A stretch of 64,000 bases of DNA, taken from contig NC_085088.1 of NCBI RefSeq assembly GCF_963422355.1, forward strand, positions 8,456,985 to 8,520,984. The letters are read 5' to 3'. The notes under the pieces are model-generated. The model was not told where the DNA came from, did not search any database, and worked only from the letters and a program-made list of their open reading frames with translations. Source of the DNA: Corticium candelabrum (Eukaryota > Porifera > Homoscleromorpha > Homosclerophorida > Plakinidae). Positions 63,401-64,000 of this stretch are shown in pieces (positions within the stretch are counted from its first letter, which is position 1; every line of letters starts with the position of its first letter). Both the position numbers and the translations under genes were made by a program.

Positions 63401-64000
63401 GTTGCAAATGTTGGGTTCCCGTATAAATTGCTATGTGTGTGTAATTATTTGTCAATTTTGTTCCTGTGTGCGACACAGATCGCAAACAATTTCAGACTAG
63501 ACCGGACAATGGCAAACACGATCGAATTACACAGTTTTGGTGATAGACTCTTTCATAAACGTGTTTGGCCTATCTGATTGGCTCTTCGTCCATTGTCCCT
63601 GGTTGCCATGGACAAGCAATCGCAAATACTGCTCCGTGATTGGCCCGAACTGTAATAGCATTGATGATGGTCGTTAAATCAAATCTGCTTGAAAGAAACA
63701 CAAATTTTAATTAACGTTGATTTCGGTTTCTCTAGCCACCAAAAGAATAGAGTTCGGGTAATTCTAAAGTGTTTTCTCAAGTTTTACAGCTGTATGTAAC
63801 GTACAAAATGAGATATCCGTGGAGAAGAAGAAGAAGAAGAACAAAATTGGTGCATTGGGCCTCCGAGACTAGCAACTGTTTCTAGGTTGTTAGATGATTA
63901 TTGACCAAAACAAAAATAGGATATAGTACACGACATACAAACATTTCATTTCGTTGATTTTGAGAAATTTTAGTCTACATTTACTCTGGTTTCTAAGCGT
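63375..64000 (+). repeat. ~625-bp dispersed repeat, copy 2 (runs off the window)
   Basis: Inverted copy of 23590-24215, reaching the last base of the window, so the full length is unknown. It starts directly after the LINE RT remnant. It may be the element's 3' region or an independent insertion. A short GAAGAA run at 63823-63841 corresponds to a TTCTTCTT-type run in copy 1. Confidence 0.85.

Overview
This window is animal nuclear DNA. Genes are split by GT-AG introns, (GT)n/(CA)n and (GACA)n microsatellites are abundant, DNA transposons and LINEs are common, and the host genes are metazoan: cyclin E, ASZ1/GASZ, TP53INP and an animal BtpA-family protein. The transposon mix (ZMYM/TTF-type hAT, MULE-SWIM, Tc1, RLE-type LINE, a tesmin-CXC repetitive gene family) fits an early-branching marine invertebrate such as a sponge or cnidarian. 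I cannot fix the species from sequence alone.

Layout. 1-0.25 kb: an EGF-like exon cut by the window edge. 1.86-2.19 kb: a minisatellite. 2.5-4.74 kb (-): a broken tesmin/CXC-type repetitive gene. 5.89-15.22 kb (+): one large, decayed hAT element. Its apparent intron holds a 4.8-kb, 22-bp satellite of about 218 copies. 16.2-17.4 kb: a TIR element with a MITE nested in it. 17.80-19.23 kb (+): an intact single-exon ASZ1/GASZ gene. 19.35-30.27 kb (-): a cyclin E gene that I reassembled from seven coding exons, all joining in frame (374 aa). Its 8-kb fourth intron holds MITEs, a near-perfect 275-bp palindrome, a decayed LINE and a 1.3-kb inverted-repeat element. 31.74-33.85 kb (-): a MULE/SWIM transposase gene broken by at least one stop, followed by long (GACA)n arrays. 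40.18-40.84 kb (+): a TP53INP homologue with a perfect CRE upstream. 41.03-57.80 kb (-): a BtpA-family gene of four exons (269 aa). Its 13.5-kb second intron is packed with LINE fragments, a Ty3/gypsy remnant and a 2.2-kb foldback element. 57.80-58.27 kb (+): the first two exons of an unrecognised gene, divergent from BtpA. 59.23-61.26 kb: a dead Tc1-like element with both TIRs. 61.50-63.4 kb: a broken zinc-finger/RT LINE. 63.38-64.0 kb: a dispersed repeat, with its inverted copy at 23.6-24.2 kb.

How the host genes sit together. ASZ1 and cyclin E converge with only 117 bp between their stop codons. TP53INP and BtpA converge with 194 bp between stops. BtpA and the unknown gene are head to head, with overlapping start codons. 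So the host genes form tight pairs, and the bulk between them is transposon-filled intron or repeat. The most unusual object is the hAT transposon carrying kilobases of satellite DNA. The rest is mostly gene models and repeat families that need transcript support.
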